A stretch of DNA of 64,000 nt from positions 1,829,375 through 1,893,374 of the forward strand of contig NZ_VFOK01000001.1 of the NCBI RefSeq assembly GCF_006716095.1. The letters run 5' to 3'. This DNA is from Barrientosiimonas humi. GTDB taxonomy: Bacteria; Actinomycetota; Actinomycetes; Actinomycetales; Dermatophilaceae. The notes below the pieces were generated by a model that saw only the letters and a program-made list of their open reading frames with translations, was not told where the DNA came from and made no database searches. Shown one piece after another: positions 42,130 to 50,851 of this stretch (position 1 is its first letter; each line of letters opens with the position of its first letter). Made by a program: the position numbers and the translations under genes.

Positions 42130-43142
42130 GCGCTGGCCGCCTGCGGTGCCGCGCCCCACTGCTCGAGCTGCTCGGCGCCGGCGCGCGCGTCGAGCTCGAG
42201 GCAGGCGGCCGCTCCGAGGAGCACGTCCGCGCGCAGCGCGGGGTCCTCGGCGACAAGCGACCCGCAGATGTTGCGCAGGGCGAGCTGCTCGTGCACCGCG
42301 TCGGCCTCGACGTGCTCGTCGTAGTAGCCGGCGAGCTCCTCGGGCAGCCCCAGCCGGCGTACGCCCGCCGCGATCTTGCGCGACGGCAGCGAGCTGGTGG
42401 CCTCGAACACCGCGAGGTGGCCCATCGCGGCACCCCGCAACCGCCGGTTGAGGCCGAAGAGCGACATCAGGTTGTTCACCGCCAACGTGGTCGCGTCGGC
42501 GTCGTCGAGATAGGCGCCGTACGTCCGGTCCAGCCCGCAGGCCTCCAGGGCGTCGCCGAACAGCGTGGCGTGCAGGGCGGGCACGCGGCCGCCGCCGAAC
42601 TCGTCGTACTGCAGCTCGGCCAGCGCCACCTTCGCGGCGCCGTCGATCCGCGGCACGACGAAGGCGTGCGGGTCGGACTCCTTGAGGTGGTAGATGCTGC
42701 GCTGGCGCAGGAACGCCAGCACCTGGTCGGCGGTGGCGTAGCGGCGCACGAACGCGGCCAGCGACGGGCTGTCGTCGGCGTCGATGAGCGCAGTGACCTG
42801 GTCGGCCACGTCGGCCTCGTCGTCGTCCGCGACCGCGTCCAGCCGGTCCTGCACGGCGCGGCGGACGTCGCGCTCGAACGCGGCCTCGAGCCGGTTGCGG
42901 GTCGCGATGACGCGCGGGTCCCACTCCAGCTCGGGAGCCACGTCGTCGAACCCGCGGTAGTGCAGCTCGTAGAGGCACCACAGGGCCAGCTGGACGTCGG
43001 CGTCGGCGAGGACGTCGGGCCCGCCGGGGCGTCGCGGGTCCACCTCGACCGTGATGTCGTCGACCTGGCGGTCACTGCCCTGCCCGCCCAGCAGGGCGAG
43101 CACCTGTTCGCTCACCGGCCCCCGGGACCGAGGTAGACGCAC
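42126..43142 (-). CDS. Haem-oxygenase-like diiron oxidase (iron-containing redox enzyme family)
   Basis: A 338-residue all-helical protein. Candidate diiron ligands occur in the order and spacing known from HDO enzymes such as SznF: E59 (LYELHY), E181 and H191 (YDEFGGG...ALH, ten apart), E247 (FEATSS), and H277, D281, H284 (HVEADAVH, spacing 4 and 3). HDO enzymes perform N-oxygenation, desaturation or C-C cleavage. GTG 43142 is chosen because AAGGAG lies about 8 bases upstream; GTG 43115 is an alternative. First gene of the operon with the CDGSH protein and a methyltransferase. Substrate unknown. Confidence 0.85.
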   Translation of the reverse strand: MRLPRSRGPVSEQVLALLGGQGSDRQVDDITVEVDPRRPGGPDVLADADVQLALWCLYELHYRGFDDVAPELEWDPRVIATRNRLEAAFERDVRRAVQDRLDAVADDDEADVADQVTALIDADDSPSLAAFVRRYATADQVLAFLRQRSIYHLKESDPHAFVVPRIDGAAKVALAELQYDEFGGGRVPALHATLFGDALEACGLDRTYGAYLDDADATTLAVNNLMSLFGLNRRLRGAAMGHLAVFEATSSLPSRKIAAGVRRLGLPEELAGYYDEHVEADAVHEQLALRNICGSLVAEDPALRADVLLGAAACLELDARAGAEQLEQWGAAPQAASA

Positions 43143-43312
43143 CTGTTCCACTCCTTCGCATGCCGGTCGCTGCCGCAGCAGCGACGAGGGTCGACCACGA
43201 GACTCGTGCGAACGACATTGCAGCACGGCGACCCGGGTGGCCGGTTCACCCCCAGGCGGGGTTGCGGGCCCGGGCGGAACGCGCCGGGGGCGGACCCAGC
43301 CTTGACCGCGCC

Positions 43313-43954
43313 TCAGCCCTCGGCCTCGTCCAGCTTCTGCTTCTCGGGGAAGTAGGCGTTCATGACCTCGCGCAGGTTGTCGGCGTCGTCGCGCGCCCAG
43401 TTGCGCATGAGCTCCGAGCCGAACGAGATCGCGGTGATCGGGTGGGCGCCGGCCTGGATCACCCGCTCGAGGGCGTAGTGGTGCGACTCGGGGCTGATGC
43501 CGCCGACGGCGTCGACGACCGGGTAGACCTCGAACCCCTCGGCGAGCATGTCCAGGGTCGGGAAGGTCATGCAGACCTCGGTCCACAGCCCCGCGATGAC
43601 GACCTTGCGACGCCCCGTGGAGGTGATCGCCTCGCGGAAGTCGGCGTCCTCCCAGGCGTTCACGCCGGAGCGGTCGATCTCCTCGACGCCCGGCAACTCG
43701 TCCTTGATGACCTGGGCGGTCCCCTCGTTCTTGCCGAGGTCGACGCCGACGGTCGAGAGCACGACGGGGACGTCGTACTTCATCGCGAGACGGCACAGCG
43801 CGACGACGTTGAGGTCGATGCGCTCGCGGGTGCTGGAGGTGACCGTGCCGTACTGCTCCGGCTGGTAGTCGATGAGCGTCAGGACACAGTTCTGGGGGGT
43901 GAGCAGGTGGTCGGAGCGGGGGTCGCGGACCGGCTCGGGCTGGGTCTTGGCCAT
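43313..43954 (-). CDS. Isochorismatase-family cysteine hydrolase
   Basis: A 213-residue hydrolase of the isochorismatase fold. The catalytic Asp is in [12 protein letters not shown] at about 30, and the nucleophilic Cys in [20 protein letters not shown] at about 128; a Lys in the middle completes the triad. Members hydrolyse amides such as nicotinamide or carbamoyl groups, or act without known substrate (YcaC-like). The sequence [16 protein letters not shown] and the long C-terminal segment resemble YcaC-type proteins. No operon partner is evident. Confidence 0.85.
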   Translation of the reverse strand: MAKTQPEPVRDPRSDHLLTPQNCVLTLIDYQPEQYGTVTSSTRERIDLNVVALCRLAMKYDVPVVLSTVGVDLGKNEGTAQVIKDELPGVEEIDRSGVNAWEDADFREAITSTGRRKVVIAGLWTEVCMTFPTLDMLAEGFEVYPVVDAVGGISPESHHYALERVIQAGAHPITAISFGSELMRNWARDDADNLREVMNAYFPEKQKLDEAEG

Positions 43955-44047
43955 GGGCTCAGGCTACGGCGCCACGCCGCCGCCGGGGCCAGGACCTGCG
44001 GACCCGGCGACGGCGACGGGCCGCTCGCGCTGCGGCAGCATGGCGCC

Positions 44048-44383
44048 ATGGATGTCGCCCGCTCGCTGGTCCTGTTCGTCGCCGCCGCGCTCGCCGAGAT
44101 CGGCGGCGCCTGGCTGGTGTGGCAGGGCGTGCGCGAGCATCGCGGCTGGGCGTGGATCGGCGCCGGCGTGATCGCGCTCGGCCTCTACGGCTTCGTCGCC
44201 ACCCTGCAGCCGGACGCCCACTTCGGGCGGATCCTCGCGGCGTACGGCGGGGTGTTCGTGGCCGGTTCGCTCGCCTGGGGCATGGTCGTCGACGGGTTCC
44301 GGCCGGACCGGTACGACGTCGCCGGCGCCCTCATCTGCCTCGCCGGGGTGGCGGTGATCATGTACGCCCCGCGCCCCGCCTGA
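44048..44383 (+). CDS. YnfA-family small membrane protein (UPF0060)
   Basis: A 111-residue protein with four hydrophobic segments (about 4-22, 32-50, 60-80, 88-106). The start [20 protein letters not shown] and [20 protein letters not shown] are typical of YnfA proteins, which resemble small multidrug resistance transporters. Some are reported to affect drug or dye resistance; substrate here is unknown. ATG 44048 is used. Confidence 0.92.
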   Translation: MDVARSLVLFVAAALAEIGGAWLVWQGVREHRGWAWIGAGVIALGLYGFVATLQPDAHFGRILAAYGGVFVAGSLAWGMVVDGFRPDRYDVAGALICLAGVAVIMYAPRPA

Positions 44384-44474
44384 TCCTGTCCGTTCGGTGA
44401 GGAAATCGCCCGTCCGGTTGCCCGGGCGTCCCCGGCGGGGGACGGTGGAAGCCCGAGGACAAGGAGGTCCCGAG

Positions 44475-45689
44475 ATGAGCGACTCCAACCGTGTCGTGGT
44501 GTACAAGGGCCCGGGCGAGGTGGCCGTCGAGTCGATCGACTACCCCAAGCTGGAGATCCCCCAGGAGGTCGCCTCGCACTTCGGCATCGCGCAGAAGGCA
44601 CCGCACGCGGCGATCCTGAAGCTGGTGACCACGAACATCTGCGGCTCCGACCAGCACATGGTGCGCGGACGCACGACCGCCCCCGTCGGGCAGACGCTCG
44701 GCCACGAGATCACCGGTGAGGTGGTGGAGGCCGGCGAGGACGTGCTGTTCGTGAAGGAGGGCGACATCTGCTCGACCCCGTTCAACATCGCGTGCGGTCG
44801 CTGCCGGATGTGCAACGAGGGCAAGACCGGAATCTGCCTGAACGTCAACCCCGCTCGGCCGGGCGCGGCGTACGGCTATGTCGACATGGGCGGCTGGATC
44901 GGCGGGCAGGCCGACTACGTCATGGTCCCCTACGCCGACTTCAACCTGCTGCGGTTCCCCGACCGCGACCAGGCGCTGGAGAAGATCCTCGACCTGACGA
45001 TGCTGTCGGACATCTTCCCCACCGGCTATCACGGCGCCTACACCGCCGGCACGACGACCGGATCGACGGTGTACGTCGCCGGCGCCGGCCCGGTCGGGCT
45101 CGCCGCCGCACACTCGGCCCAGCTGCTGGGCGCCTCCGTCGTGCTCGTCGGCGACATGAACCCCGAGCGGCTGCGCCAGGCCGAGTCGTTCGGCTGCGTC
45201 GGCATCGACCTCACGACCGAGGGTGACCTCGCCGACAAGATCGCCGAGGTGACCGGCGACCCGGTGGTCGATGCCGCGGTCGACGCGGTCGGGTTCGAGG
45301 CGCGCGGGCACGGCAAGGACGCCGACGAGGCGCCGGCGACCGTGCTGAACGACGCCATGACCGTCGCGCGGGCGGGGGCCGGCATCGGCATCCCGGGGCT
45401 CTACGTCACCGGCGACCCCGGTGCGGCCGACGACGCCGCGAAGGAAGGCACCCTGGGGGTGCGCCTCGGCCTCGGGTGGTCCAAGTCGAACTACTTCATC
45501 ACCGGTCAGTGCCCGGTCAAGCAGTACAACCGGCAGCTGATGAACATGATCCTGGCCGACCGGACGCAGATCGCGAAGGCCGTCAACGCCACCACGATCT
45601 CGCTGGACGACGCCCCGCGCGGCTACGCCGACTTCGACCAGGGTGCCGCGCGCAAGTACGTCATCGACCCGCACGGCATGGTCGCCTGA
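44475..45689 (+). CDS. fdhA: Glutathione-independent formaldehyde dehydrogenase
   Basis: A 404-residue zinc-dependent medium-chain dehydrogenase. Catalytic zinc ligands are Cys in TNICGSDQHM (about 56) and the GHE segment; structural zinc cysteines lie in ACGRCRMCNEGKTGIC. The inserted loop GYVDMGGWIGGQADYVMVPY is characteristic of the Pseudomonas putida-type enzyme, which keeps NAD tightly bound. The Rossmann fold has VYVAGAGPVGLAAAH at about 197-211. It oxidises formaldehyde and short aldehydes. AAGGAGG precedes the ATG by 7 bases. Monocistronic. Confidence 0.9.
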   Translation: MSDSNRVVVYKGPGEVAVESIDYPKLEIPQEVASHFGIAQKAPHAAILKLVTTNICGSDQHMVRGRTTAPVGQTLGHEITGEVVEAGEDVLFVKEGDICSTPFNIACGRCRMCNEGKTGICLNVNPARPGAAYGYVDMGGWIGGQADYVMVPYADFNLLRFPDRDQALEKILDLTMLSDIFPTGYHGAYTAGTTTGSTVYVAGAGPVGLAAAHSAQLLGASVVLVGDMNPERLRQAESFGCVGIDLTTEGDLADKIAEVTGDPVVDAAVDAVGFEARGHGKDADEAPATVLNDAMTVARAGAGIGIPGLYVTGDPGAADDAAKEGTLGVRLGLGWSKSNYFITGQCPVKQYNRQLMNMILADRTQIAKAVNATTISLDDAPRGYADFDQGAARKYVIDPHGMVA

Positions 45690-45695
45690 GTCGGT

Positions 45696-46961
45696 CTAGG
45701 GGTCGGTGCGGGTGAGCTCGTCGGCCGACCCGATGCCCGAGCGGTCGGGCACCTTGACCGCCTCGGCGTCGAAGCCGGTCTGCGCGTCGCGCTGGCTCAG
45801 CTGGTCCAGCAGCTCCAGCTGCTGGACCAGCGGGGGCCGACGGTCCTCGGGCGCGATCGTGAGCAGGTCGTCCAGGGCAGCCCGGAGCCGGCGTACGACC
45901 TGGGGCGAGGCGGCGCCGGCCTGGCGCAGCTCGTCGAAGGCGATGCGGACGTACCCCGGCCACTGGATGGTCGGGACCACGAGGCGCACCTCGCCGTCGT
46001 CGTCGAGGTAGCGCCCGTCGTGCAGCGGCCGCTGCACGATGCGCCGCAGCACCTCGTGGATGCGGTCGATCGCCTGCACGGCGGTGGTCGGGTCCTCGAA
46101 CGGACCCGCCGACAGCGTGCGGGCGCCGATGTCGACGAGCATGCGCAGGCCGTACGCCACGTCCTGGTTGAGCGTGCGCTCGGGCCCGACGTTGATGCAC
46201 CTGGCGACGGCCGAGCGCGCGACGCCCGCCGGGTCGCCGTGGATCCGCACGAGGTCGCCACCCTCGGGCACGTAGTCACCGGTGGACCAGAGCAGCTCGA
46301 GGCGTACGCCGGCCCGCCGGGCCAGCTGCACCAGGCGATCGTGGTCGATGGCGAAGATGACCCCGCCTCGCGGGGCGGGGATCACCTGCGGGTCGTCGGT
46401 CTCGGCATCGGGGTCCGGCGGGTAGTTGCGGTCGAGCGAGCGGATGGTGTCCTTCGCCACCCAGCCGACGAGCGCGGCGGCGCGCAACGACTGCCCGATG
46501 TAGTTGATGTACCAGACCAGCGTGATCATGCACGCCATCCCCAGACCGATCGTGACCAGCACGGCCAGCCCGGGCACGACGGGGCCGCGGTCGCTCCGCA
46601 CGACGCGCATGGTCAGGATCGCGTGGATGAACGTGCCGGCGAACAGTCCGATGGCGCACTGGCTCGGGCGGTCCTGCAGGATCTGGCGCACGATGCGCGG
46701 GGAGAAGCTGCCCATCGCCAGCTGCACGACGACGACCACCAGCGACAGCACCAGGCCGGTGAGCGTGAGCATTGAGAACGCGATGAGGTAGAGCATCTGG
46801 CTCGCCGCCGACGCGTCGCCGCTGATCGACTGCGGCACCAGCTCGCCGCGCGGGTCGAGCTGGACGGTCAGCAGGTTCAGGCCCGCCGCCGCCACCATGA
46901 ACAGGAGCGGCACGACCCACAGACTCGTCTTCAGGTCGTGCTTGAGGTGGAACCAGCTCAT
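45696..46961 (-). CDS. DUF2254 membrane protein
   Basis: A 421-residue protein with four hydrophobic segments in the first 170 residues (about 11-32, 55-85, 103-122, 130-158), then a large cytoplasmic domain. Conserved family pieces are LSLVVVVVQLAMGSFSPRIV, LWSTGDYVPEGGDLVRIHG and ALNQDVAYGLRMLVDIG-like TLNQDVAYGLRMLVDIGART. Function unknown. ATG 46961 follows GGAGAG. The terminal 30 residues are hydrophilic and variable. Confidence 0.88.
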   Translation of the reverse strand: MSWFHLKHDLKTSLWVVPLLFMVAAAGLNLLTVQLDPRGELVPQSISGDASAASQMLYLIAFSMLTLTGLVLSLVVVVVQLAMGSFSPRIVRQILQDRPSQCAIGLFAGTFIHAILTMRVVRSDRGPVVPGLAVLVTIGLGMACMITLVWYINYIGQSLRAAALVGWVAKDTIRSLDRNYPPDPDAETDDPQVIPAPRGGVIFAIDHDRLVQLARRAGVRLELLWSTGDYVPEGGDLVRIHGDPAGVARSAVARCINVGPERTLNQDVAYGLRMLVDIGARTLSAGPFEDPTTAVQAIDRIHEVLRRIVQRPLHDGRYLDDDGEVRLVVPTIQWPGYVRIAFDELRQAGAASPQVVRRLRAALDDLLTIAPEDRRPPLVQQLELLDQLSQRDAQTGFDAEAVKVPDRSGIGSADELTRTDP

Positions 46962-47076
46962 CGACTCTCCCGCCCGTCCGATCGCTCCGGCGCTCGCTCC
47001 CGCCGGCGGGGGCAGGCGCCGACCGACCACCTTAGGTATCAGGTCCGCGCTTCCAGCTCACCCGAAAGCGCTCAAA

Positions 47077-47132
47077 GGTGGTCGAGCAGTGCGACCGATG
47101 GTGGTCGAGCAGCGCGACGAAGGAGCGCGGGT
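47077..47132. repeat. REP-like repeat fragment, two GGTGGTCGAGCAG units
   Basis: GGTGGTCGAGCAG occurs at 47077 and 47100 (period 23), the second followed by GCGACGAAGGAGCGCG. Words of this kind form a frequent intergenic repeat in Micrococcales (family knowledge, from memory). It fills part of the gap between the DUF2254 gene and the DinB-like gene, which otherwise shows no feature. Part of it recurs inside the PemK-like gene. Confidence 0.6.
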
Positions 47133-47192
47133 ACAGCGAGCACCGGTCCGCATCCCTGACGAGGCGCCCCGACGATGGGTCATCCTGGAGCC

Positions 47193-47717
47193 ATGAGCGA
47201 CGACATCGACCTCACCCGCGACCTCCTGCGCGACGGTTTCGGCCGCGTGGCCGAAGGCGTACCCGCCGTCGTCGACGGCCTCTCCCCCGACCAGCTGCTC
47301 TGGCGCCCCGACGCCGACGCCAACCACATCGCCTGGCTGGTGTGGCACCTCGGGCGACAGCAGGACGGACAGGTCAGCCACCTCGCGGGTCGACGGTCGC
47401 TGTGGACCGGCGACGACTGGGTGGGCCGGTTCGCGCTGCCGTACGACCGCTCCGCCTCGGGATACGGGATGCCCAGCGACGACGTCGGCCGGTTCACGCT
47501 CGACGAGCCGCAGCTGCTCGTCGACTACTACGCCGCGGTGCACGCCATGACGACCGACGTCCTCGAGCAGCTGACGCCCGACGACCTCGGGGAGGTCATC
47601 GACACCAGCTGGGACCCGCCGGTCACCGCGATGGCGCGCCTGGTCTCGATCCTCGAGGACGCGACGAAGCACCTCGGGCAGGCGGAGTACGTCCGCGGCC
47701 TGGCCGAGCGCCGCTGA
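47193..47717 (+). CDS. DinB-like / DUF664 protein
   Basis: A 174-residue four-helix-bundle protein of the DinB superfamily. Possible metal ligands are His in ANHIAWLVWHLGRQQD at about 48 and 55, and in the final helix EDATKHLGQAEYVRGL at about 152-167. In mycothiol-using actinobacteria this superfamily contains mycothiol-dependent transferases, so a role as a thiol S-transferase is possible. ATG 47193; no strong ribosome binding site. Confidence 0.85.
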   Translation: MSDDIDLTRDLLRDGFGRVAEGVPAVVDGLSPDQLLWRPDADANHIAWLVWHLGRQQDGQVSHLAGRRSLWTGDDWVGRFALPYDRSASGYGMPSDDVGRFTLDEPQLLVDYYAAVHAMTTDVLEQLTPDDLGEVIDTSWDPPVTAMARLVSILEDATKHLGQAEYVRGLAERR

Positions 47718-47745
47718 CCCGACCGAACGCACCAGGGGGGACCCG

Positions 47746-48084
47746 ATGGACCCGGACCAGGAAGCACTCGTCGAGGAGCTGCGCGCGCGACTGGCGGGCG
47801 AGTCACCGCTGCGCGAGGTGGCGATGTTCGGGGGGCGGTCGTTCATGGTGCGCGAGAAGCTCGCGGTCTGCGCCCTGAAGCACGGCGACCTGCTGGTGCG
47901 GGTCAGTCCCGACCGCGACGCCGACCTGGCTGCCCAGCCCGACGCGTCCCGCGCCGAGATGGGTGCCGGCCGCTCGATGGGCACCGGGTGGATCCGGGTC
48001 CCCGCGAGCGCCCTCGCCGACGAGCAGCGCCTGGACTTCTGGCTCGACGCGGCCCTGGAGCACAACCGCGCCGTGACCACGTAG
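47746..48084 (+). CDS. TfoX N-terminal domain protein
   Basis: A 112-residue protein matching the TfoX/Sxy N-terminal domain, with the typical EVAMFGGRSFMVREKLAVCAL at about 25-45 and GWIRVPASALADE near 82. In proteobacteria TfoX controls competence, but single-domain actinobacterial members are of unknown role. It follows the DinB-like gene by 28 bases, with GGGGGGA before the ATG, so the two are probably co-transcribed. Confidence 0.85.
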   Translation: MDPDQEALVEELRARLAGESPLREVAMFGGRSFMVREKLAVCALKHGDLLVRVSPDRDADLAAQPDASRAEMGAGRSMGTGWIRVPASALADEQRLDFWLDAALEHNRAVTT

Positions 48085-48105
48085 CCCGCCGCGAGCGACG
48101 CCGGT

Positions 48106-48804
48106 TCAGGCGTCGCCTGCGCCGTCCTCCAGCCGCCGCGCCCATTCGATGAACAGCCTGGTCTCGCTGGCCCCCAGGACCTCCGGGTGCGAGGCCGCGC
48201 GCTCGATCAGCGAACGCGTCGCCTCCGAGGCCGACTCCTCCCCCGACGACGCGCCCGTGATCGCGGCGATCGTCCCGTCGCGCACGCTGGCGGACAGCTC
48301 GGGGTCGGCCTGGTCGAGGACGATCTGCCGCAGCGTCACGCCGATGTTGGCGACCAGCACGTGCGCGGCCGCCTGGTCCGGGTCCACCACGAGCCGGCCC
48401 TGCTCGGCGGCCTGGCGGGTGATGGAGCGCAGGATCTCGCTGGGCCGCCCCTGCGCCGGCGGGGAGTAGCCGGGCTGCACCTTGCCGTACATCAGCGTGT
48501 AGAAGCCCGGGTTCTCCAGCCCGAACGCGACGTGCGCGTCCCACCCCGCCCGCAGGTCCTGGATCGGGTCGCCGGAGGAGCCGACCGAGCCCTTGGCCTC
48601 GAGGTACATGTCGAACCCGCGCTCCACGACGGCCTCGATCAGCCCCTGCTTGCTGCCGAAGAAGTGGTACAGCGTCGGCATCTTCACCCCGGCCGCGTCG
48701 CACACCGCGCGCAGCGAGACCTCTTCGCCCGGAGCGGACGCGATCAGGTCCGCGGCGGCGTTGAGCAACCGCGTCCGTGTATCACTGTTCCGCTCCTCCG
48801 GCAT
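48106..48804 (-). CDS. TetR-family transcriptional regulator
   Basis: A 232-residue regulator with the helix-turn-helix at residues 9-55 (TRTRLLNAAADLIASAPGEE, LRAVCDAAGVKMPTLYHFFG). The C-terminal part has WDAHVAFGLENPGFYTLMYG, typical of a TetR subgroup next to SDR genes. It is divergent from an SDR oxidoreductase gene with a 67-bp gap holding an inverted repeat, so it most likely represses that gene. Confidence 0.92.
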   Translation of the reverse strand: MPEERNSDTRTRLLNAAADLIASAPGEEVSLRAVCDAAGVKMPTLYHFFGSKQGLIEAVVERGFDMYLEAKGSVGSSGDPIQDLRAGWDAHVAFGLENPGFYTLMYGKVQPGYSPPAQGRPSEILRSITRQAAEQGRLVVDPDQAAAHVLVANIGVTLRQIVLDQADPELSASVRDGTIAAITGASSGEESASEATRSLIERAASHPEVLGASETRLFIEWARRLEDGAGDA

Positions 48805-48822
48805 GGTGTTACATTACCAGTG

Positions 48823-48845
48823 TGTAGCGCTGCTATAGCGATACA
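48823..48845. promoter_or_regulatory. TetR operator between divergent tetR and SDR genes
   Basis: TGTAGCGCT (48823-48831), GCTAT and AGCGATACA (48837-48845) match at 8 of 9 positions. Related words TGTTACATTACC and CCGATACA flank it. The region is unusually AT-rich and lies 26 bp before the SDR start. Confidence 0.65.
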
Positions 48846-48871
48846 TCACACCGATACAAGAGGAGCTGGAC

Positions 48872-49627
48872 ATGACGGAGCACACCCTCAACGGCAAGAA
48901 CGTCCTCATCGCCGGGGGTGCCAAGAACCTCGGCGGCCTCATCGCCCGCCAGGTCGCCGATCAGGGCGCGAACGTCGCCATCCACTACAACTCGGAGTCC
49001 AGCCGCTCGGACGCCGAGCAGACGCTCGCCGCCGTCGAGGCGGCCGGTGGCCGGGGCGTGGTCCTTTCCGGCGACCTGACCAAGCCGCAGAACGTGACGA
49101 AGCTGTTCGACGACGCCACCGAGGCGCTGGGGCAGCTCGACGTCGCGGTCAACACCGTCGGCAAGGTGCTGCGCAAGCCGATCACCGAGACGTCCGAGGA
49201 GGAGTACGACGAGATGTTCGACGTCAACTCCAAGGCGGCGTACTTCTTCATCAAGGAGGCCGGCACCCACCTCGCGGACGGCGGCAAGGTCATCACCATC
49301 GTCACCTCGCTGCTGGCGGCGTTCACCGACGGCTACTCGACGTACGCCGGTGGCAAGAGCCCCGTCGAGCACTTCACCCGGGCGGCGGCAAAGGAGTTCG
49401 CCGAGCGCGGCATCTCGGTGACCGCGATCGCGCCCGGCCCGATGGACACCCCGTTCTTCTACGGTCAGGAGACGCCCGAGCGGGTCGAGTTCCACAAGTC
49501 GCAGGCGATGGGCAACCAGCTCACCAAGATCGAGGACATCGCGCCGATCGTGCGGTTCCTGTCGACCGAGGGCTGGTGGATCACCGGGCAGACCATCCTG
49601 GCCAACGGCGGCTACACCACCCGCTGA
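48872..49627 (+). CDS. Short-chain dehydrogenase/reductase
   Basis: A 251-residue SDR. The nucleotide-binding segment is LIAGGAKNLGGLIARQ (an A/G-rich variant of TGxxxGxG), the NNAG-type element is VNTVGK, and the catalytic Tyr/Lys occur as YSTYAGGKSP (Y-x3-K) near residue 155. The cofactor-binding end is IAPGPMDTPFF. A good GAGGAG ribosome binding site precedes the ATG. It probably forms an operon with the NTF2-like gene that follows 52 bases later; substrate unknown. Confidence 0.9.
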   Translation: MTEHTLNGKNVLIAGGAKNLGGLIARQVADQGANVAIHYNSESSRSDAEQTLAAVEAAGGRGVVLSGDLTKPQNVTKLFDDATEALGQLDVAVNTVGKVLRKPITETSEEEYDEMFDVNSKAAYFFIKEAGTHLADGGKVITIVTSLLAAFTDGYSTYAGGKSPVEHFTRAAAKEFAERGISVTAIAPGPMDTPFFYGQETPERVEFHKSQAMGNQLTKIEDIAPIVRFLSTEGWWITGQTILANGGYTTR

Positions 49628-49679
49628 GCCGCACCGCCGCTCGCCAGCCCGAGCCACCACCAGCCACCAGGAGGCAGAC

Positions 49680-50009
49680 ATGAGCAGCACCGACATCCCC
49701 GAGCCCGTCGGCTCGTTCGTGGAGACCGTCAACCGGCACGACGGCGCCGGGTTCCTCGAGGCGTTCACCCCCGACGGCGCCGTCGACGACTGGGGCCGCA
49801 CCTTCACCGGGCGCGAGGAGATCAAGGCCTGGAGCGACAAGGAGTTCATCGGCTCCGAGGGCACCCTGACGCCCGAGGAGGTCTTCACCGACGGCGACGA
49901 GCTCGTGGTCGTCGGCGACTGGCGCAGCAACCACGCCAACGGCCGCAGCCGGTTCGCCTTCCGCACCGAGGGCGACAAGATCGCGAGGATGACCATCCGC
50001 GAGGGCTGA
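49680..50009 (+). CDS. NTF2-like / SnoaL-type protein
   Basis: A 109-residue alpha+beta barrel protein: VGSFVETVNRHDGAGFLEAF, DDWGRTFTGREEIKAWSDKE and VGDWRSNHANGRSRFAFRTE are typical of the nuclear transport factor 2 / SnoaL-like fold. Such proteins bind or isomerise small molecules. Position behind the SDR suggests a shared substrate. AGGAGG lies before the ATG. Confidence 0.88.
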   Translation: MSSTDIPEPVGSFVETVNRHDGAGFLEAFTPDGAVDDWGRTFTGREEIKAWSDKEFIGSEGTLTPEEVFTDGDELVVVGDWRSNHANGRSRFAFRTEGDKIARMTIREG

Positions 50010-50099
50010 CCGACGCCAAGGACCGGCACCGAGCCGGCGGGCCGGCGTCCATCACCCGGCTCGGTGCCCACTGTCGTACGGCGCGCCTGCCGCACGACG

Positions 50100-50138
50100 C
50101 GAGAAGGCCCGGATCCGCAACGGATCCGGGCCTTCTCG
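50100..50138. terminator. Strong stem-loop terminator after the NTF2-like gene
   Basis: GAGAAGGCCCGGATCCG (50101-50117), loop CAA, then CGGATCCGGGCCTTCTC (50121-50137) is a perfect 17-bp stem, 18 bp with the flanking C-G pair. It probably ends transcription of the SDR operon, and of the leftward tRNA-Ala, being symmetrical. Confidence 0.85.
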
Positions 50139-50164
50139 TGCTGTACGTCCTCGCGGACGAACCG

Positions 50165-50239
<75 letters not shown>

Positions 50240-50293
50240 GGGTGTCTCCGCTCTCGCGGTGACTGCCTCCGCTCTCGCGGCGACCGCCTTACT

Positions 50294-50851
50294 CTAGCGG
50301 GCGGATTCGGCCCCCTCCAAATCGGGTCGCGAAGCCCCTCGCTTGAGCCGGACGTAGACCTGCCGACGCGCGTGCGCGACCACCGTGCCGTCCTTCAGCG
50401 TGAGGTCGGTGTCGAACCAGCGCAGCACCTTCGCGCCCGACGCCGCCTCCCGCCGTACGTCCTCGGCCTCCTCGGGCGTGACCCGGAACGTGGCGTAGAC
50501 GGTGCCCGCCCCGGGGCTGACGTAGCGGACCTGCGCCTCGGTGTCCCAGACGAGGTAGTCGGGCCCGAGCTGACCGATGAGCAGCAGCGCGTTGAACGCG
50601 TCGCTCATCGCGCCGATCGACCCGCCGAACGCGGTGCCGTGGTTGTTGCGGTTGAACGGCGTCAGCAGCAGCTTGACCCGCACCTCGGTCCAGTCGTCGG
50701 TCCAGCCGTAGATCCGCAGCCCGATGCCGAGGAACGGCGGGTAGAGGTTCATCACGCGCCACTGCTGCTTGGGCGTCATGCTCAGCGAGCGCTCCCGCCC
50801 GACGTGCGCGCGCGAGCGCACCACCCGGTTCAGCATCGAGGCCACACTCAT
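50294..50851 (-). CDS. DUF4442 hotdog-fold thioesterase-like protein
   Basis: A 185-residue protein matching DUF4442. The core has YPPFLGIGLRIYGWTDDWTE, VKLLLTPFNRNNHGTAFGGS (the hotdog helix motif) and DTEAQVRYVSPGAGTV. Hotdog proteins with NHxGT-type motifs are acyl-CoA thioesterases or related. ATG 50851 overlaps the stop of the phosphatase gene by four bases, so it belongs to the nadD-rsfS-phosphatase operon. A related protein is at 14577-15101. Confidence 0.83.
   Translation of the reverse strand: MSVASMLNRVVRSRAHVGRERSLSMTPKQQWRVMNLYPPFLGIGLRIYGWTDDWTEVRVKLLLTPFNRNNHGTAFGGSIGAMSDAFNALLLIGQLGPDYLVWDTEAQVRYVSPGAGTVYATFRVTPEEAEDVRREAASGAKVLRWFDTDLTLKDGTVVAHARRQVYVRLKRGASRPDLEGAESAR

Noticed and set aside
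41288-43142. A biosynthetic gene cluster for a known natural product
   Set aside because: No NRPS, PKS, RiPP precursor or transporter is adjacent. The genes stand alone as a three-gene operon, so no product class is claimed.
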